DNA of 64,000 bases from Leptospira yanagawae serovar Saopaulo str. Sao Paulo = ATCC 700523 (lineage in GTDB: Bacteria > Spirochaetota > Leptospiria > Leptospirales > Leptospiraceae). The stretch lies in assembly GCF_000332475.2 (NCBI RefSeq), contig NZ_AOGX02000013.1, positions 181,680 to 245,679 of the forward strand, read 5' to 3'. Below, in pieces: positions 9,492-17,938 of the stretch. Both the position numbers and the translations under genes were made by a program. The notes under the pieces are model-generated. The model did not search any database. It worked only from the letters and a program-made list of their open reading frames with translations, and was not told the origin of the DNA. Positions within the stretch are counted from its first letter, which is position 1, and the number at the start of each line of letters is the position of its first letter.

Positions 9492-10355
9492 GTTTCCATA
9501 TATTCTTTTATACGCTTTTGAAAAGGAAAAAGAAGAGGCATACCCAACGTTCTGTGCAATTTCTTCCAAACCCATATTGCCTTTTTGGAATAATTGTTTG
9601 GCTTTTTCCATCCTCAGTTTTGCCAAGTATTCCATTGGTGGAATGCCAAGTACATCGCGAAATTTGTTTGCTAAATTCGCCCGCGAGATTCCAGTTTCTT
9701 TTGCCAAAGATTCAATGGTCCAATCTTTCGCATAAACATTGTGCAATTTCTCTAGTGCATACAAAACAGATTTGTCTTGGAAGGCTTTGATCCAACCTAC
9801 AGAGGAATTTTCCTGTTGGTTTAACCAAATTCGAATCATGTAGTATAACATAATATCCGTTAATCTTTGTACGATTAAATCCGTTCCTAAGTTGAGTTCT
9901 AATTCTTTGGATAAGATTTGAATGATGTCTTCCAATGAATGGTGTTTTTGAATACTGGAATAAGGAATGTAAATGTAATCAGGGAGTTCGGCAAGAAGTG
10001 GATGGATGGGGCCACTTGGAACTTCATAACGAATGGTTACAAATGTGGTCACAGGAACTTCTGTTTTTGTTTGATTGGATTTTTCACCTAAAAAACGTTC
10101 GATGGTGACGACTTTCGCTTTGAGGTCGGATAAAAGTTCGTGATGGATTCCTTTTGTGATGAATAACAAATCACCTTTTTGCAATGGGATGATTTTTTTA
10201 CCCATCCTCGCATAACAACTACCTTGCGTTACGACATGAAACCCCCCACTCCTTTCACAAGGAAAATGGAAACCGAAACTTTCATAAATTTCGCCCTTGG
10301 AAAGTAAGTCATTTTTCCAACCAGCTGAAGCCAAAATATCTGATAATAAATCCAT
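9459..10355 (-). CDS. AraC-family transcriptional regulator with cupin-type sensor
   Basis: A 298-residue protein. The N-terminal 80 residues (FHFPCERSGGFHVVTQGSCY, then LQKGDLLFITKGIHHEL) form the cupin core of AraC regulators with the cupin_6-type domain. The C-terminal 100 residues carry both AraC helix-turn-helices (WTIESLAKETGISRANLANKF and GLEEIAQNVGYASSFSFSKA) and the end signature YKRIYGNSPSREW. It is divergent from the NmrA-like oxidoreductase at 10522, with a 166-base AT-rich region between. In this arrangement AraC proteins usually control the divergent gene, which is my inference here. Confidence 0.85.
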   Translation of the reverse strand: MDLLSDILASAGWKNDLLSKGEIYESFGFHFPCERSGGFHVVTQGSCYARMGKKIIPLQKGDLLFITKGIHHELLSDLKAKVVTIERFLGEKSNQTKTEVPVTTFVTIRYEVPSGPIHPLLAELPDYIYIPYSSIQKHHSLEDIIQILSKELELNLGTDLIVQRLTDIMLYYMIRIWLNQQENSSVGWIKAFQDKSVLYALEKLHNVYAKDWTIESLAKETGISRANLANKFRDVLGIPPMEYLAKLRMEKAKQLFQKGNMGLEEIAQNVGYASSFSFSKAYKRIYGNSPSREWKGVV

Positions 10356-10521
10356 AAACTAAACATTCCAAAAATTTACCATTTGTCTACCAATTTATAC
10401 TCTTGGATATATTTTTAATATCTTTCGACATAGACAGTCTAGTATTTTTGTGTAAACTACTATAATTAGAATTAAATATTGGATCCAAGGAATCAAACAA
10501 GGGATCAAAAAGGAAAATCAC

Positions 10522-11370
10522 ATGAAAGTATTTGTATACGGTGGAACAGGGCTCGTGGGGGGACAGTTAGTCAAAGAATTACTGAAATCAGGTCATGAAG
10601 TTTGGGTTGGTTCCCGTAAACCTGAGACCCAAAATAAAGAATCAAATTTACACTGGATCTACGCAGATTCAAAAGAACCCAAAAAAGGAATTGATGTTTT
10701 GGAATCTGTAGATGCTGCATTTTTCCTAAGTCCGCCAGGAGAAACAAGCCAATTCGAAATCCTTTCGCCTTGGATCGAAAAAGGAAAACAAGTTGGTTTA
10801 AAGAAGTTAGTGCTTATGACAGCAATGGGTGTAGAACACGCACCACCGGAAGCTCCATTTCGTAAAACAGAACTTTTATTAGAAAACTCTGGAATCCCAT
10901 ACAACATCATCCGCCCAAATTGGTTTATGCAGAACTTCCATACATTTTGGATCGGTGGGATCAAACAGGATGGGAAAATCTATTTCCCAGGTGGTAATGC
11001 GAATGTTAGTTTCATTGATGCGAGGGACATTGCTTCGGTGGCTTCCATATTACTAACAACAAATACCTATGATAACCAAGCATTTGCTTTAACAGGAAAA
11101 GAATCCATTAACCATGTCCAAGTTGCAAAACACTTAACATCTGTCAGTGGAAAAAACATTGAATATGTTGATGTAGATCCAAAAGTTTTTGAAACATCAT
11201 TGGTTTCGGTTGGTCTTTCCAAAGACTATGCATCTTTTCTTGTGATGATTGCTGGTGCATTAAAAGACGGATTTGCATCTCCGATTGTTGACTCCGTAAA
11301 ACAAATCACAGGAAAGGATCCCATTCTTTTTCAAAAATATGCAGAAGACCATGCAAATCATTGGAAATAG
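10522..11370 (+). CDS. NmrA/SDR-type NAD(P)-binding oxidoreductase
   Basis: A 282-residue atypical short-chain dehydrogenase-like protein. It begins with the nucleotide-binding motif VYGGTGLVGGQLV at residues 4-16 (GxxGxxG), followed by GSRKPE, where an Arg-Lys after strand 2 suggests NADPH. The LVLMTAMGVEHAPPEAPFRKTE and YNIIRPNWFMQNF blocks match the NmrA-like/azoreductase-related group (YtfG, NmrA). The substrate cannot be named. It is probably regulated by the divergent AraC protein. A candidate -10 box TATAAT lies at 10461-10466, without a good -35. A long stem-loop follows the stop codon. Confidence 0.85.
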   Translation: MKVFVYGGTGLVGGQLVKELLKSGHEVWVGSRKPETQNKESNLHWIYADSKEPKKGIDVLESVDAAFFLSPPGETSQFEILSPWIEKGKQVGLKKLVLMTAMGVEHAPPEAPFRKTELLLENSGIPYNIIRPNWFMQNFHTFWIGGIKQDGKIYFPGGNANVSFIDARDIASVASILLTTNTYDNQAFALTGKESINHVQVAKHLTSVSGKNIEYVDVDPKVFETSLVSVGLSKDYASFLVMIAGALKDGFASPIVDSVKQITGKDPILFQKYAEDHANHWK

Positions 11371-11397
11371 AAATTCATTCTAATTGATTTTGCCTAT

Positions 11398-11436
11398 GAT
11401 CCACTGTAATCAAAATTAGAGTTTTGACAGTGGATC
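11398..11436 (+). terminator. Stem-loop terminator after the NmrA-like gene
   Basis: GATCCACTG (11398-11406) pairs perfectly with CAGTGGATC (11428-11436). Inside, TCAAAA pairs with TTTTGA across a small asymmetric bulge. A T-rich stretch follows on the plus strand. It lies between convergent genes. Confidence 0.6.
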
Positions 11437-11455
11437 TTCCGTTTCATTCCTGCTT

Positions 11456-12631
11456 TTAATCAGCAATGAGAATTCGATTCGAGGCACCTCCCTTCACATC
11501 TTCTAAAATATTACGCAATAATAATTTCTGAAATGGAAGGAATGCCGATCCACTAACATTCACATGATTTTTATAGAACTTTTTAGTTGGGATGACTTTC
11601 TTTTGTTTCAAAGTTTTTGGATCATAGATATGAAGCCCAGAATTACGAACCCAAACTAACTCCCCTTCTTTCCAAAACCCAAGTTTATGACCATGAGTTC
11701 CCCATTTGGATTTTTTCACGTCAGATAAGTTGTCTGTATTGTACATCCGAACTTCCCCTGTATCGGAGGCAGCCATGTATAAAAATTTGCCATCCTTCGA
11801 AAAACTAATCCCGTATGGTGTTGAAGGAATCGGAAATGGTTGGAAACTATCTGTATCCAATTTCAATAAATACCCTGTTGGATTTCGATTCTGAAAGGCT
11901 TCCGCATAACAAGCAATTACGATTTGATTCGTCTCTGGATGGAACTCGGGTGTGTAGGGATAAAATTTAGATTTGTATTCTTTTATTTTTGTAACCGATT
12001 TGTTTTGGACTTTATAAACAAAAGCAGTTACATCTTCGGAATCATCATCCTTTAAGTCTGCATCCACTGCAAATGTAAAGTAAGCAGTTTGGTCCTTATC
12101 TGAGAAACCAATATAGGAACTTTGTGCAAAAGATTTTTTATCCTCTTCTGGAATTTCGTAAATTGGTTCCACTACATCAATTGCATTTGCGCTAAGGTCC
12201 CAACCGACATAAAAGTACTTTTTACCTTTGGAAGATTTAGCTTTATTTTCCAAAACAAATCCTGCACGTTTCGTTGTTTCATCATAAAACAAAAACTCAT
12301 ACACAGTTAATGGCAATCTTTTGCCTTTGGTTTCGATTTGGCCAAGGAAGTCTTGTGTATGGGTTAGATAATACGTTTCCAGAGGAATGGGTTTGTAAAT
12401 TTTTTGTTTAGAACTAATATCATAAAAATAAATTCCCGGTTCGTCAAAGTCTGCGGTTTTTCCAATGAAAACCCACTTTCCACCATTTACGAAATAAGGA
12501 TTGTTGCCTTCCACAAAGGTGGGGCGGACATTGAAGTCTGTTGCAAAACTAAACTCTGTTTCGATAGTTTGCGAAAACAAAGTTGGCGTGAGAAAAAAAC
12601 AAATACCAATTATATATCTTTTTAAGGGCAT
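11456..12631 (-). CDS. Exported protein of unknown function, probably a beta-propeller
   Basis: A 391-residue protein with a signal peptide (MPLKRYIIGICFFLTPTLFSQ, cleavage probably after FSQ). The rest is beta-rich, with repeated units of the WD40/YVTN flavour: PYGISFSKDGKFLYMAASDTG, then EVRMYNTDNLSD and GLHIYDPKTLK. This suggests a propeller in the periplasm or at the surface. No catalytic motif was recognised. It stands alone between two terminating or divergent regions, so the context gives no hint of its job. It is not obviously related to the three lipoprotein paralogs nearby, which have a different N-terminal signature. Confidence 0.65.
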   Translation of the reverse strand: MPLKRYIIGICFFLTPTLFSQTIETEFSFATDFNVRPTFVEGNNPYFVNGGKWVFIGKTADFDEPGIYFYDISSKQKIYKPIPLETYYLTHTQDFLGQIETKGKRLPLTVYEFLFYDETTKRAGFVLENKAKSSKGKKYFYVGWDLSANAIDVVEPIYEIPEEDKKSFAQSSYIGFSDKDQTAYFTFAVDADLKDDDSEDVTAFVYKVQNKSVTKIKEYKSKFYPYTPEFHPETNQIVIACYAEAFQNRNPTGYLLKLDTDSFQPFPIPSTPYGISFSKDGKFLYMAASDTGEVRMYNTDNLSDVKKSKWGTHGHKLGFWKEGELVWVRNSGLHIYDPKTLKQKKVIPTKKFYKNHVNVSGSAFLPFQKLLLRNILEDVKGGASNRILIAD

Positions 12632-12814
12632 GGAACTCTCCCAATCTTTCGATTTGGTGAATTACACTACATTAGATTGAATTTTTTACAACTATTGTTT
12701 ACATAATTTTTTGACTCTATCAAAGAAAAGTATCTGAAAACAAATTCGATTCGTCTCCCTAAACAGAATTTCCAACATGGTTTTATACATACTACTGTTA
12801 GGACATTGACAAAC

Positions 12815-14314
12815 ATGTTTCGCATTCTAATTCCTATCTGTTTTATCATTTTACTCTCTTGCAAACCGGATCTGAACAACCCAAACGACCCCGCAAGATC
12901 TGATTTTTGGATCCGTAACTTTCTGCAGTCACTTCTTTTTAATGACGGATGTCGTAACTTTTCTACTTGGGAAAGAAGGTATGGATCTGGTATGTATGAA
13001 ACGTACGGAACTGATTTTCTCTTTTTATCTGACGGAGATGTCATTGTGATCGGCGCAACACAAGATCCAATCATACCAGGAATATCGGAAGGTGTCACTG
13101 GAAGTTTCCAAGGTACACCTGGTGTGAGTTTCAACTTATTCCTTATGCGCTTATCTAGAAATAATGGTGATATCGTTTGGGTAGACTATTTGGGACAACT
13201 TTTAAGCAATTTCAACTTCAATCCAAGACTTAGCAAATTTGCCAATGGAGACCTGGCTATCAGTTTTATCTCTATCGGTGATGGACAAAACGTACCAGGT
13301 TTATTATCTGCAAGGGAAGCTAACTTGAATTCCATTTATGTAGGAAGGCATAAAACTGATGGTAGTCGGACTTGGTATACTTATTTAGATTCCGTAGATG
13401 TTGGTAATTTTTTAGCATCAGCTGTGGATGGTTTAGACCAAATCCATTTGTTTTTAGTGAATGAAGGATCCAATGGTCATACCGCTTTTACCGAATTGCC
13501 AACTCCCCAAAATTCGCCCCAAGGAAGTGAGTCAGATACGGATATCTTGTATGCGATTTTAGAGGGAAATGGACAGGGAAAATTACAAAAATACATCTCA
13601 AGCGACTATTATGATTTTCCAAATAATGCAAGCTATGCGAATGGATCAGTCTACTTGGGTGGAGTTTCAGCAGGCAGCATGAATGGGTACACCCATCCAG
13701 GCATTGGACAAACCTTACCTTATATCTTAAAAGTCAATACAGAAGGGAATATAGACTTTTTAGTTTACAATGGTAACCCAAGTACTACTTACAGTGATAG
13801 CCGACAACTTTTCGTTAATGAAACATCCATTTTACAACTGATCACTACGAATAGTTCCTGGAGTTCTGTTGTTAAGGAACCAATGCAAAATGATACGGAA
13901 CATTATGCCTTTGCACAATATGATGTAAATGGAAGTTTACAATGGGTATCCTTTTTAGGATCATCCATTGGAGATGTAGCAAGTTTTGATGAACCTCCTA
14001 CAATCTTCGATTCAAGATCAGGATTATGGAGGAATCGTTCTCGTATTCCAAATGTGTTTGATCGCTACAGTTCTGGATCTTTGGTTTCCAACGGTGATGG
14101 ATCGGGAACTTACCAAATTGCCGATGTATTCATCCAACCGGCGACAGGATTATTTGAATCCATTCGTTATACTTCTAACATCCCTTCTCCCGAATCAAAA
14201 CGTACGGACCAAATCAAAGAATTGTGCACTGGAAAGATTGGATATATGGACAGAATTTTTACTTCCACCGAAACCACTCCTACGAAATTGGGATTCCAAA
14301 CCTCAATGGAATGA
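12815..14314 (+). CDS. Putative surface lipoprotein, propeller-like, paralog 3 of 3
   Basis: A paralog of the genes at 4634 and 6459, with the mature N-terminus CKPDLNNPNDP after an ILLS lipobox (cysteine at residue 16). It shares YGTDFLFLSDGDVIVIG, NNGDIVWVDYLGQ and a C-terminal ELCTGKIGYMDR block. Closest in length and blade order to paralog 1 (both begin the mature part with a WKKTYGTG or WERRYGSG motif). I chose the ATG at 12815 over an in-frame TTG three codons earlier because it gives a standard short signal peptide. The function is unknown, but expansion of this family within 10 kb suggests variation of a surface protein. Confidence 0.75.
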   Translation: MFRILIPICFIILLSCKPDLNNPNDPARSDFWIRNFLQSLLFNDGCRNFSTWERRYGSGMYETYGTDFLFLSDGDVIVIGATQDPIIPGISEGVTGSFQGTPGVSFNLFLMRLSRNNGDIVWVDYLGQLLSNFNFNPRLSKFANGDLAISFISIGDGQNVPGLLSAREANLNSIYVGRHKTDGSRTWYTYLDSVDVGNFLASAVDGLDQIHLFLVNEGSNGHTAFTELPTPQNSPQGSESDTDILYAILEGNGQGKLQKYISSDYYDFPNNASYANGSVYLGGVSAGSMNGYTHPGIGQTLPYILKVNTEGNIDFLVYNGNPSTTYSDSRQLFVNETSILQLITTNSSWSSVVKEPMQNDTEHYAFAQYDVNGSLQWVSFLGSSIGDVASFDEPPTIFDSRSGLWRNRSRIPNVFDRYSSGSLVSNGDGSGTYQIADVFIQPATGLFESIRYTSNIPSPESKRTDQIKELCTGKIGYMDRIFTSTETTPTKLGFQTSME

Positions 14315-14334
14315 TTTGAACTCTTCTCACAGAA

Positions 14335-14751
14335 CTAAGGGCATCGTTCGATGTTTCTTAGTTCTTCGTTGAGCCATGTGGAACTCAAAACTTCTTTTCC
14401 ATTCGGATAACGGATCTTATATGGGGTTCCGGATAAAAAGGACTTGGTTGCGATTTTTTCAATAAAAAGTTTTGCAGTCCATTCTTTTGGATCTGGTGCA
14501 AAAAAAGAATTTTTTGCTTCTTTTAATTTATAACGTAGGTGATTCTCCGCCTCTTTTGCCTCGTGTGCATCCCCGTTACGAATAAAACTTCCCTCAAAGT
14601 TTCCAATTTTTTTCAGTAAGATTTCGATTTTACGTTCTTCCGGTATTGGATCACAAGATTTCGTTTGTGATATGAGAGAAGAAACAAAAATTCCTAAAAT
14701 GAAAAATGATAAAAGTAAATATTTGGAACTTCGATTTAAATACATATTCAT
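14335..14751 (-). CDS. DUF5329-family exported protein
   Basis: A 138-residue protein with an N-terminal signal segment (YLLLSFFILGIFVSSLISQ) and a mature part that fits DUF5329: IEILLKKIGNFEGSFIRNG, then AKEAENHLRYKLKEA, FIEKIATKSFLSGTPYKI and STWLNEELRNIE. The family is widespread in proteobacteria and of unknown role. An alternative start two codons in is possible. Its 3' end nearly abuts the convergent lipoprotein paralog 3 (20 bases apart). It lies directly downstream of the SRAP gene on the same strand, 37 bases away, and could be co-transcribed. Confidence 0.75.
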   Translation of the reverse strand: MNMYLNRSSKYLLLSFFILGIFVSSLISQTKSCDPIPEERKIEILLKKIGNFEGSFIRNGDAHEAKEAENHLRYKLKEAKNSFFAPDPKEWTAKLFIEKIATKSFLSGTPYKIRYPNGKEVLSSTWLNEELRNIERCP

Positions 14752-14788
14752 TTTAAAGCTTTATCCAAGTATAAAAATATTCAATCAA

Positions 14789-15466
14789 TTAAAATAACAT
14801 AGGTTCCAACGATTCTGGTTCTGCTTTCAAAAATTCGTTTGGGTACGTTTGTATTAAATTTAAAATTTTTGTTTCTTCAATTAATTTTCGATCCAACCAC
14901 GATTCCCAACTATCTTCCATTAGATGGACAGGTTGTCTTCCCTGATTGCCTCCGGAATTATGAATTTCTTTCATTAAAGAATTTCCTTCCTGAGTGAGGA
15001 TACTAAACCAATACGTTTTGGATTTTTGATTTGGAATCACACCGTAAATTCCTGCAAAACAAAAACTCTCACCTGATGCGGGTGATATTTTATATTTAAT
15101 TTTTGTACCTTTTTCTGATTTCCATTCATTAAAAAAAGATGCCGGGATGATACATCGATTCGATTTTGCGGCTGCATACCAAAACGGAGTGGTAAACAAT
15201 CGTTCCACTCTCGTATTAAAGATGGGTTTTGGAGACCATTCAGGTTGGATCCCCCATTGCATGGGTTCAAGTAAATTCCACTCACCTTTTTCTTCAGAAT
15301 GAATGACAGGTGCAAATGAACTTGGATAAAATTCGAAATTGGGAACATTTCGAAAGGAATCTTCAACTTTTTGGATATCAAATACTCTGGTACCTTGGAT
15401 CAACCGTATCCATTTCTCAGTTCCATCTTTTAATTTGATGATGGTATATCCAAACCGTCCACACAC
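14789..15466 (-). CDS. SRAP-family abasic-site DNA-protein crosslink protein (YedK/HMCES)
   Basis: SRAP proteins crosslink to abasic sites in single-stranded DNA through an N-terminal cysteine exposed after removal of the initiator Met. The protein begins CGRF only if translation starts at the GTG at 15466, so I place the start there (225 residues) and reject the longer frame from 15502. Other expected features are present: NTRVERL (in place of the common ARSET), NRCIIPASFFNEW with the active-site glutamate, and EIHNSGGNQGRQPVHL with the conserved histidine. The divergent TetR gene and its palindromic operator lie upstream, so it may be under TetR control. The role is genome protection in the cytoplasm. 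Confidence 0.88.
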   Translation of the reverse strand: MCGRFGYTIIKLKDGTEKWIRLIQGTRVFDIQKVEDSFRNVPNFEFYPSSFAPVIHSEEKGEWNLLEPMQWGIQPEWSPKPIFNTRVERLFTTPFWYAAAKSNRCIIPASFFNEWKSEKGTKIKYKISPASGESFCFAGIYGVIPNQKSKTYWFSILTQEGNSLMKEIHNSGGNQGRQPVHLMEDSWESWLDRKLIEETKILNLIQTYPNEFLKAEPESLEPMLF

Positions 15467-15555
15467 AATGAATAAATGGAACCAATCATTAAAAAATTGC
15501 AACCAAAGAATTAATCTGTAATTATGTTTGGATTTTTCTGACTTGGAGTCACTCT

Positions 15556-15576
15556 AAATTGACCTAAGGTCAATTT
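15556..15576. promoter_or_regulatory. Perfect 21-bp inverted repeat, probable TetR operator
   Basis: AAATTGACCT (15556-15565) and AGGTCAATTT (15567-15576) are exact reverse complements around a single central A. The site lies 47 bases before the TetR start and about 90 bases before the divergent SRAP start, an ideal place for autoregulation. Confidence 0.75.
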
Positions 15577-15622
15577 CTATTTTTTTCTCGCATAAAATTT
15601 GGAAGATTCGTATCTTGGAAGT

Positions 15623-16294
15623 ATGAGTCGTGCACAAGTCTTAGAACGTTCACCGAAAAAGAGAGCTGTTTTAGAGAAAGACAAACTATCCAAACGTACG
15701 TCTATCATACAAGCCGCAGCTTCCATCTTGCAAAAAAAAGATTGGTCAGAACTATCCATGGATGAGGTTGCCAAACGTGCAAAAATTGCAAAGGGAACTT
15801 TGTATTTATATTTTCCAACCAAAGAAGATTTATGTTTAAGAATACACAGCGCCGACTATGAAACTTGGTTTTTAGACCTAAACGAATTTTTAAATTCTTG
15901 TTCACAACTTGATGCAAAAAAATTTTCCAACTGGTTTGTTCAATCCACGGACCGACATACTAGATTTTTAAAACTTTTACCAATTGTTCCAACAATTTTA
16001 GAAAAAAACGCAAGTATCCAAACGATTCGTGAATTTAAAACAAATATCAAATTACAAATCAGCAATGTATTACCTCAATTGATTCATTTTTTTCCATTTT
16101 TTAATGAACAAACTGGATTTCTATTTTTAATGCAATGCCATGCATTAGCAGTAGGTTCTTGGTCCCATGGATTTCCATCCAACCAAGTCAGAGAAGCGGT
16201 CAAAGATACAGATCTTGAGTTATTTGTTTTGGATTATAAAAATTTTCTCGAAACTTCCATTTTACATCTGTTAAAAGGTCATTCCGCTACGTAA
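15623..16294 (+). CDS. TetR-family transcriptional regulator
   Basis: A 223-residue regulator starting at the ATG at 15623, which has a TTGGAAG ribosome site. A TTG eight codons earlier is less likely. The DNA-binding domain is clear: RTSIIQAAASILQKKDWSEL, then SMDEVAKRAKIAKGTLYLYFPTKEDL, around residues 30-75. The C-terminal ligand domain is helical and not assignable to an inducer class. The perfect palindrome just upstream is the likely operator. It converges with the membrane sulfatase gene, with 6 bases between the ends. Confidence 0.88.
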   Translation: MSRAQVLERSPKKRAVLEKDKLSKRTSIIQAAASILQKKDWSELSMDEVAKRAKIAKGTLYLYFPTKEDLCLRIHSADYETWFLDLNEFLNSCSQLDAKKFSNWFVQSTDRHTRFLKLLPIVPTILEKNASIQTIREFKTNIKLQISNVLPQLIHFFPFFNEQTGFLFLMQCHALAVGSWSHGFPSNQVREAVKDTDLELFVLDYKNFLETSILHLLKGHSAT

Positions 16295-16300
16295 GTAAGT

Positions 16301-17938
16301 TCATTCATACATCTTTTTTAGAACCAAATTTTTCTTTATTTGGTTTGTAATCACAACCCGATTGGAATCATCCAAATCCATTTCATACAAGATAGCCGTG
16401 TCATTGTGAAAAATGTATTTTTTCCCCTCGAAGATGAGTCCTCTCTGAATTTCCGAATTCCAAGTTTTACAGTTAAGTTGCAGTTTATATTCATTCGAGT
16501 AAAATTGATTCGTTTTTGTAGTATCATTATTATCATTCGAAAGTAAGGCCAACATCGTATCTTTAAAATGAATAGAAGATCCTAACTTTGGCACATACAA
16601 CTGATTGGTTTTTAGAAAATAAAACAAAAAAGGAACATCAATTTCTTGGTTGTACAAGGAATAATTATGAATCTGTGCTCCTTCTTCACCAAAACTTTCA
16701 CCATGATCAGAAGTGATGATGAGCAAAGTTTCCCTTTCCAATTTGGAACTCAGGACACCAATGATTTGATCAATGAGATTAATATTTTCCCTTAGCGCAT
16801 TTTGATAGCGGACTAACTTAGATGGAGAATGATTTTCTTTTGAAGTAGCAAAATAAGGACTATGTGTTTGGCTAAGCCCGATCAACAAGAAGAAGGGAGA
16901 TTCCTCTTTTGGGAAGAACTTTAAATGCGATAAAATGACGTTATCATCCATCCCCCAGCTAAACGTTGCAAATTGATCTTTGTATTCCTTCTCAAATTTT
17001 GTTTTGTCCCAAACAGAAGTAAAAATCTTCGGAAAATATTGGTCCATACCTTCAAAATAAATCGACTGGGTGTACCACATCTCTGTTCTGTAATTCTGAG
17101 AATTTTTGAGGTACTTTGGTAAATTAAAATCTAAATCCATGTTTTCGGATTCGATCCTCGTGCTACCAAGTCCTGGATCACCTGTCATCCAAGTGTACAA
17201 ACTTTTAGAAGTATGAGGCATCGGTATAAAAAAATGAGATCCATCTAACTTAGAATAATCGATATATCTTGATTTATGTTCCAAGATATGTTTTCTTGAC
17301 ACACCTTCTAAAACTACCATAACGATATTTGTATTTTCAGGAATATGATCCAATGTCCGATTGACTGTCTGGTTTTTATTCCTTTGCCGAACCTCATGGC
17401 CTTTTTCTTCTATCTGAGATAGAGTCGTCCATAAGATAAGAAAATAAATTGATAAAGAAAATCCAAATCGAATATGACTATTTAGTATCTTAGAAACCTG
17501 ATTTACCAGAAGATAAAGAAAAGGAAAATTATGAACAGGTTGCCAAAGTACAATAAATGAAACTATATCAAATAAAAGATCCTTACTATGTACAAATGCA
17601 TAGGTAACCAAAGAAAAACGAATTTCCGTTTGGAAAATCCATTGGTAATTCAAACATACAACCAAAAGGCAATACAAACTCGTTCTGAAATAATGAGAAA
17701 AAACGGAGATACGACTCTCCTTTGAGATTAATAAATACTCTGTTAAACAATAGAAACCAAACAGGATTTGGATAAAACTTGAGTGATAAAATCTCCACGA
17801 TTTCCAAGTCCATTCACCAGGAAAATGGAAGAGAAAAAGTACCAATACAAACTGAAGTAATCTATATTTGGGAGAAAGTAATTTTGTTTTTAAATCATTT
17901 AACTTCAAATTGAACACTTGCTTTTTTTTGAATTCCAT
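16301..17938 (-). CDS. Membrane-bound sulfatase/phosphoethanolamine-transferase-fold enzyme
   Basis: The N-terminal half holds about five hydrophobic segments (for example LLQFVLVLFLFHF and SLSIYFLILWTTL), followed by a soluble alkaline-phosphatase-fold domain. Motifs of the sulfatase superfamily are NIVMVVLEGVSRKH (first metal-binding strand), MPHTSKSLYTWMTG near residue 240 (nucleophile Thr or Ser) and ITSDHGESFGEE near residue 410 (metal ligands Asp and His). The layout is that of LTA synthase or EptA-like enzymes that transfer a phospho-group from lipid to an envelope polymer. The substrate is not predictable. The ATG at 17938 overlaps the end of the PBP1C gene by 44 bases, indicating one operon with the murein genes. 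Confidence 0.75.
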   Translation of the reverse strand: MEFKKKQVFNLKLNDLKTKLLSPKYRLLQFVLVLFLFHFPGEWTWKSWRFYHSSFIQILFGFYCLTEYLLISKESRISVFSHYFRTSLYCLLVVCLNYQWIFQTEIRFSLVTYAFVHSKDLLFDIVSFIVLWQPVHNFPFLYLLVNQVSKILNSHIRFGFSLSIYFLILWTTLSQIEEKGHEVRQRNKNQTVNRTLDHIPENTNIVMVVLEGVSRKHILEHKSRYIDYSKLDGSHFFIPMPHTSKSLYTWMTGDPGLGSTRIESENMDLDFNLPKYLKNSQNYRTEMWYTQSIYFEGMDQYFPKIFTSVWDKTKFEKEYKDQFATFSWGMDDNVILSHLKFFPKEESPFFLLIGLSQTHSPYFATSKENHSPSKLVRYQNALRENINLIDQIIGVLSSKLERETLLIITSDHGESFGEEGAQIHNYSLYNQEIDVPFLFYFLKTNQLYVPKLGSSIHFKDTMLALLSNDNNDTTKTNQFYSNEYKLQLNCKTWNSEIQRGLIFEGKKYIFHNDTAILYEMDLDDSNRVVITNQIKKNLVLKKMYE

